Shown: piece by piece, positions 62,301 through 64,000 of the stretch | Position numbering within the stretch: position 1 is the stretch's first letter | Layout: every line of letters starts with the position of its first letter | DNA from: Apostichopus japonicus | Lineage: Eukaryota; Echinodermata; Holothuroidea; Aspidochirotida; Stichopodidae | DNA length: 64,000 bases | Assembly: GCF_037975245.1 (NCBI RefSeq) | Contig: NC_092575.1 | Span: 21,839,841-21,903,840 of the forward strand | Reading direction: 5' to 3' | Made by a program: the position numbers and the translations under genes | Notes under the pieces: generated by a model | The model's input: only the letters and a program-made list of their open reading frames with translations | Told to the model about the DNA's origin: nothing | Database searches by the model: none

Positions 62301-63559
62301 CTTATTTGAATAACTGTGCTATTGTTTGGGGTAGAACTTACCCTTCGATTGCTAATCGCCTTTTTAATAATTCAAAGCGTGCTGCAAGGTTTATTGTGAT
62401 TGCAGACTACCGTCATCACTCATCATTTACTCTTTCTTCCGAACTACATTTATTCAGTATTTTTGACATTTATAAATATCAGCTAGGAATTTTGTATGTA
62501 CAATTTTAATGGGAACTTAATTCCTCCCAATTTTTCTACTTACTTCACAATGATAAATGACTACCATGTATATGATGCACGAAGTAAAGGGAGATTCTAC
62601 CGTAACATTGTTAAGTCCTCTGCAAGTCAACGAACTGTCAGATTAAATGGCCCTACGTTTTGGAATAATTTAGTTGCTACAATTCGCTTGTCAACTAGCA
62701 TTCATTCCTTCAAAACAGCCCTAAAAGAATATTTATTAGACCATGTAATCATATATTTTCCCCGTAAAAGCTATTTGTGCTACTAAACCACTGTTCTGTG
62801 GGGCATTAAGCTCGGCAGGAGTGGGAGGGAGGGTATGCGGGGGCGGAGTTATTAGTTAGTCTATTGGAGTCAGTGGAGTACCCGGGAACTACATTTTTTT
62901 GTTGTATTTTTTTCTTTTTCAAGGTGGCCTGATCTCGATAAGCTTTTGCTTCTGTCAGGTCTCCTCCACTGCGTTTATACAGTTGACTCTTCATCTTGCA
63001 TACATGAATTATTTGTTTTCTGATCATATTATTTATGTTGTACGCATATTAAAATATGTATTTATCAGTTGTTCATGTGCAGTGGAAATGAATGAATGAA
63101 TGAATGAATCAATCAATAAAATAGGTTTTTATTTTTATTCACATTAGATTGCAATTGATCAGACGAAGGTACTTTTCCAGATTTTTTCAATAAAGTGAAT
63201 CATAATACGCAAGTTTTGAGCACATTTGACTAGATCATCAGTGTTCCACAGCCCTTTTAACTTTCATATCAGTATGACAACCACTGGCATAAAGTTCCAA
63301 AAGTTCAAAAAGTTTGTATTTTGTTACTTTATTGGCAAACCGTGGACTTATTTTATTGTCAAGAGATATACGGTAATTGTCAAATAGCAGGAAGAAATTT
63401 TCATTAATTAATTCAAATGTTCTTTGAAAACATTAAGTTATGAGTAGATATTACATAATGCTATCTGTTGGTCCATTACTCTCTTTCTGTACAACACAAA
63501 AACAATGTACCTGTTGATGAGTATATCGCCAAAGTCGTTTTCGTCTCTGACTACCGTAT
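54276..63559 (-). CDS. Ig-domain receptor pseudokinase, copy B (5' exons beyond right edge)
   Basis: Minus-strand exons matching copy A one for one: 63559-63511, 60256-60197, 59898-59804, 59191-59024, 58345-58235, 57650-57475, 56562-56443, 55835-55724, 54743-54662 and 54402-54276 (stop). All remain open, with GT/AG sites and the same phases. The degenerate motifs are the same as in copy [16 protein letters not shown] and DFC. Amino-acid changes are scattered (for example RCWSDP for RCWSEP, QLSKGN for RLSKGH). The exon at 63,511 is 9 nt shorter because a 13-bp deletion removed the old acceptor and an adjacent AG now serves in frame. Retention of open frames in every exon suggests a functional paralogue. 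The transmembrane and Ig exons should lie at coordinates above 64,000. Confidence 0.8.
54770..55415 (+). mobile_element. 5'-truncated LINE (L2/Rex1-type) in a copy B intron
   Basis: Encodes the end of a reverse-transcriptase ORF: MHCLRKMKTFQIDERILTMF, then ISWGGN, RMDSLIRQAGRIIG, HPLHGQF and SFVPQCIRTHN, closing with a stop and a short 3' UTR that ends in repeated CTTAT. The WGGN, RLD-L-KAG--IG and HPLH motifs are typical of L2/Rex1-like elements. Copy A lacks it at the matching site (about 17,320), so it inserted after the duplication. The ORF end is intact. Confidence 0.8.
56331..56376. repeat. (TA)n microsatellite
   Basis: About 46 bp of TA in an intron of copy B. Copy A has only a short TA run at the same place. 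Confidence 0.9.
60440..63115 (+). mobile_element. Decayed CR1/Jockey-type LINE in a copy B intron
   Basis: Endonuclease pieces: NIRSIGKKFDSLLHLLETV near 60,700, LTETR near 60,790, then PTRITQTSATLKDNILYND and SGIICDDISDHLPVL (61,335-61,453). Reverse-transcriptase pieces: KPWMTNAILKSIHQKNFLW (about 61,690), NYRPIYILPLFSKVIERLFF, FLDFSKAFDTVNHEIL (about 62,085), then an abrupt jump to KFLGILIDKNLGWNSHV (about 62,150), so the block holding the YxDD catalytic box is deleted. The 3' end has AATG repeats at 63,087-63,107. There are several stops and frameshifts. It is absent from copy A at about 22,240. Confidence 0.8.
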
Positions 63560-64000
63560 CTGTCAATATCAGAAAGATTCGAAGACACCGCGAAATACGT
63601 ACAGTTCTTATTCCTATAATAAAATTTCAGGGGAAATGTCCCTCTATACGTATTGTAGCTATCAAGACACCGTAAAAGCATTTCTAATGTTATTATCAGG
63701 TTCAATTTAAGACAAGTGAAATAGAAGTGAAAGACCATCATCTGAACAAAAGTGATTTTTTTTTTTTTTTACAAAGTTACTAAACGTAGTCCCAACGTTA
63801 GAGGATTAAAGCCAACGGATCTTACATAATATATAAAAATAAAAAATAGAAGAGAGGAGCAATATTTCTGTCAACCAATTCTCACGAAAGAGCACCGACT
63901 AGCCGATGTTGACTTAAAAGTCCAAAGATCGTGATACTATCTAAAAGTGTAAACTATTTACATTATATTGACTGTCAAAAGTGTCGACCAGGCGAAACGT

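Larger units (their letters stand above)
53248..64000. repeat. Segmental duplication, copy B (continues past window)
   Basis: Starts CAAGTACCATATGTCACTGG, matching 15,764 onward, and stays collinear to the last base (matching about 23,115). Differences are small indels, one (TA)n array at 56,331-56,376 and two LINE insertions (54,770-55,415 and 60,440-63,115). Confidence 0.85.

Overview
The window is eukaryotic and looks like a marine deuterostome invertebrate, most likely an echinoderm. A sea cucumber is my guess, but nothing here proves it. The reasons are AT-rich DNA, short exons with GT/AG introns, many (TA)n arrays, several retrotransposon and SINE families, a CatSper sperm-channel gene beside a sperm-axoneme gene, and lineage-specific immunoglobulin (Ig) receptors. 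All gene models below were assembled by eye from splice sites, codon phase and protein family patterns. No transcript evidence was available.

Region 1 (1-15,019): a head-to-head pair of sperm-flagellum genes. A CATSPER4-like pore subunit runs on the minus strand (11,624 to 475, 14 exons, probably one or more 3' exons off the edge). A CFAP97D1-like axonemal gene runs on the plus strand (12,342-15,019, 5 exons). Their start codons are 717 bp apart. The CatSper introns hold a U2-headed SINE, two tRNA-derived SINEs in opposite orientation, a palindromic MITE and a 28-bp minisatellite whose units each carry a perfect 5' splice consensus on the gene's sense strand.

Region 2 (16,849-31,600, minus): a 16-exon gene with every phase in agreement. 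It encodes signal peptide, two Ig domains, a transmembrane helix, a tyrosine-rich juxtamembrane region with a duplicated exon, and a tyrosine-kinase fold that has lost the key catalytic motifs (VAIK lysine, HRD and DFG). It is a receptor pseudokinase.

Region 3 (31,902-45,117, plus): a gene starting about 300 bp from the previous one in the opposite direction. It encodes signal peptide, about four Ig-type domains, a transmembrane helix, a small (duplicated) cytoplasmic exon, and then an apolipoprotein L (ApoL)-like domain. An Ig receptor joined to an intracellular ApoL-like module is the most unusual thing in the window.

Region 4 (47,313-51,928): a 4.6-kb DNA transposon of Kolobok type (TTAA target site, long terminal inverted repeats, THAP zinc-finger relic). 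It carries a broken gene related to the P2X7 receptor cytoplasmic domain.

Region 5 (53,248-64,000): a diverged second copy of the pseudokinase gene (segment matching 15,764-about 23,115), its introns enlarged by two LINE insertions. The copy continues past the right edge, where its transmembrane and Ig exons should lie.

Other repeats include a LINE fragment next to a Penelope-like GIY-YIG fragment (32.8-34.1 kb), a 1-kb tandem duplication (40.4-42.3 kb), a roughly 300-bp (GGGA)n array (42.9-43.2 kb), a signal-peptide-exon repeat series (28-32 kb) and a small palindromic insertion with a filled and an empty site.
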